This document shows positions 63,001 to 64,000 of a stretch of 64,000 nucleotides of DNA, piece after piece. The stretch's first letter is position 1; each line of letters opens with the position of its first letter. Position numbers and translations under genes: made by a program. The DNA lies in assembly GCA_028023455.1 (NCBI GenBank), contig JAQFVV010012434.1, forward strand, positions 3,478,928-3,542,927, in the 5' to 3' direction. The stretch comes from Epiperipatus broadwayi (Eukaryota; Onychophora; Udeonychophora; Euonychophora; Peripatidae). Under the pieces are notes generated by a model that ran no database searches, had not been told where the DNA came from, and saw only the letters and a program-made list of their open reading frames with translations.

Positions 63001-64000
63001 CTCTATTATGCAAATCTAGAATATATTACTATAAGCTAACTGATAACCATTTGTTTTAAGTACTCAAAATAATTCAAATTTTATAGACAATCTGTTGTTA
63101 TATCATTTTTATAATAATGTGAAGCTTGAGGAGCTTTTAAATGATTATAAAAGAAAAAGTTATTTAAAAATGAGTATGGCATATTAATTCCAAAAACAAC
63201 ACAAAAATAAATAAATTATTAAAGAGTCATTTAAAATGAATTTGGCAATGATTATACAAAACAATCTGGGAAACACAATACATCATCTGCAATCAATTTC
63301 AGTTTTGAAATATTTCAGATCACCATTATATTCTATCGTCATCTATATGTATTTATTAATAAAAACAATTGTATTCATTCACTTTATTTCAATGAAGATC
63401 TTATTCAATAAACCAAAGTGATCATGTTTCTAGAACTTTATAGAGCCATCTTAAATATTTAAAAAAATAATAATTTGAAGTAATGCCAGCTAGTTATACC
63501 AAAGTGATTATTTGTAAAAAATTATTTTAGGTCCAATATAAAAAAGATATCAGACATTTTTTTCAATATATTATTTTTTTAATTAATATATGCTATTGGT
63601 CAATTATGAAGAGGATTTCAAATTATTATTAATTTTTAAAGGTAAATTTAATCATGAGTTCAATATCTGTAGGTTATAATATTTTTACATCAAGTCAATC
63701 CTTTTTCATATCAAAATCTCATTTTATGTTCTCTATCTATATTAAATTTACTAATGGGATTGTGTGTTTGTGCAACTTCATTTCTATCTAATTACATAAT
63801 AAGCATTTCTTACTTTCCAATTCTCTTTTATTTATTTTTTTAACTCAAACCATTGGGATTTAAGAAAGGAATGGCTGAGATGGCAGTCCTTGGAAGTCAT
63901 CACTGTTTGAGACAATATAATTATTAATTATTAAATTTGGAACTTGATTTGAGACAGAATTCTCAGTTGTCAAAATTGTATTTAGACATCTTAATTTAAT
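60066..64000. other. AT-rich DNA, no gene recognised
   Basis: It contains the AT foldback listed at 61.46 kb, a less AT-rich patch at 62,220-62,500 and another at 63,850-63,915 with no open frame or motif, and small TA runs. The 61-codon frame at 63236-63421 is unremarkable. Confidence 0.45.
61460..61534. repeat. Small AT-rich inverted repeat
   Basis: 22-nt arms (61,460-61,481 and 61,513-61,534), sharing aatattcaaattta and its complement around a TA-rich loop. Could be a MITE end pair or a chance expansion of TA repeats. Confidence 0.7.

Overview
This window reads as a gene-poor, very AT-rich stretch of a large eukaryotic genome, most likely an invertebrate metazoan. The reasons are: no dense ORFs or operons, in-frame runs that rarely pass 100 codons, many (TA)n microsatellites, decayed non-LTR retrotransposons of at least five kinds, tRNA-derived SINE-like pieces, and families of hammerhead-ribozyme (HHR) repeats. 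The species cannot be told from the sequence. No intact protein-coding gene, rRNA gene, functional tRNA gene or CRISPR array was found.

Layout: (1) 0-6 kb: a fragment of an HHR repeat, an unassigned protein-like remnant on the minus strand, an HHR composite with a consensus-quality ribozyme (3.1-3.85 kb), an L1/Tx1-like reverse transcriptase (RT) relic with a YIDD box, and a second LINE with a C-terminal zinc-finger tail. (2) 9.6-10.9 kb: a second HHR family, inverted and tandem. (3) 12-13.2 kb: an isolated GC-richer island whose minus strand looks like the 3' end of a polyadenylated transcript. (4) 14.6-15.9 kb: a second copy of the zinc-finger-tailed LINE. (5) 21-23.3 kb: an HHR inverted pair, a slipped hairpin and another LINE relic. 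(6) 25.7 and 28.7 kb: solo HHR relics. (7) 29.9-31.3, 36.2-36.6 and 51.3-52 kb: three pieces of one LINE family. (8) 34.7 kb: a perfect 85-bp-arm palindrome. (9) 44.3-46.5 kb: the richest HHR locus, with tandem units of about 414-427 bp followed by inverted ones and the two best ribozymes, then a TA-flanked foldback. (10) 54.1-56.2 kb: a long minus-strand LINE relic. (11) 58.9-60.1 kb: another HHR composite with 455-bp tandem spacing. The rest is AT-rich DNA with no recognisable feature.

The most notable system is the set of HHR repeats. At least four sequence-distinct groups share one design: a CUGANGA/GAAA core, a very short stem III that is a self-complementary palindrome (CCGG, TCAGCTGA, CTAG or TGCA), a closing UH cleavage dinucleotide, repeat spacing of about 410-460 bp, and frequent head-to-head or tail-to-tail inverted copies. 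This matches what is known of the ribozymes in Penelope-like elements and animal retrozymes, which act as dimers and process tandem transcripts. No partner RT with a GIY-YIG domain was recognised here, so these copies would depend on enzymes encoded elsewhere.
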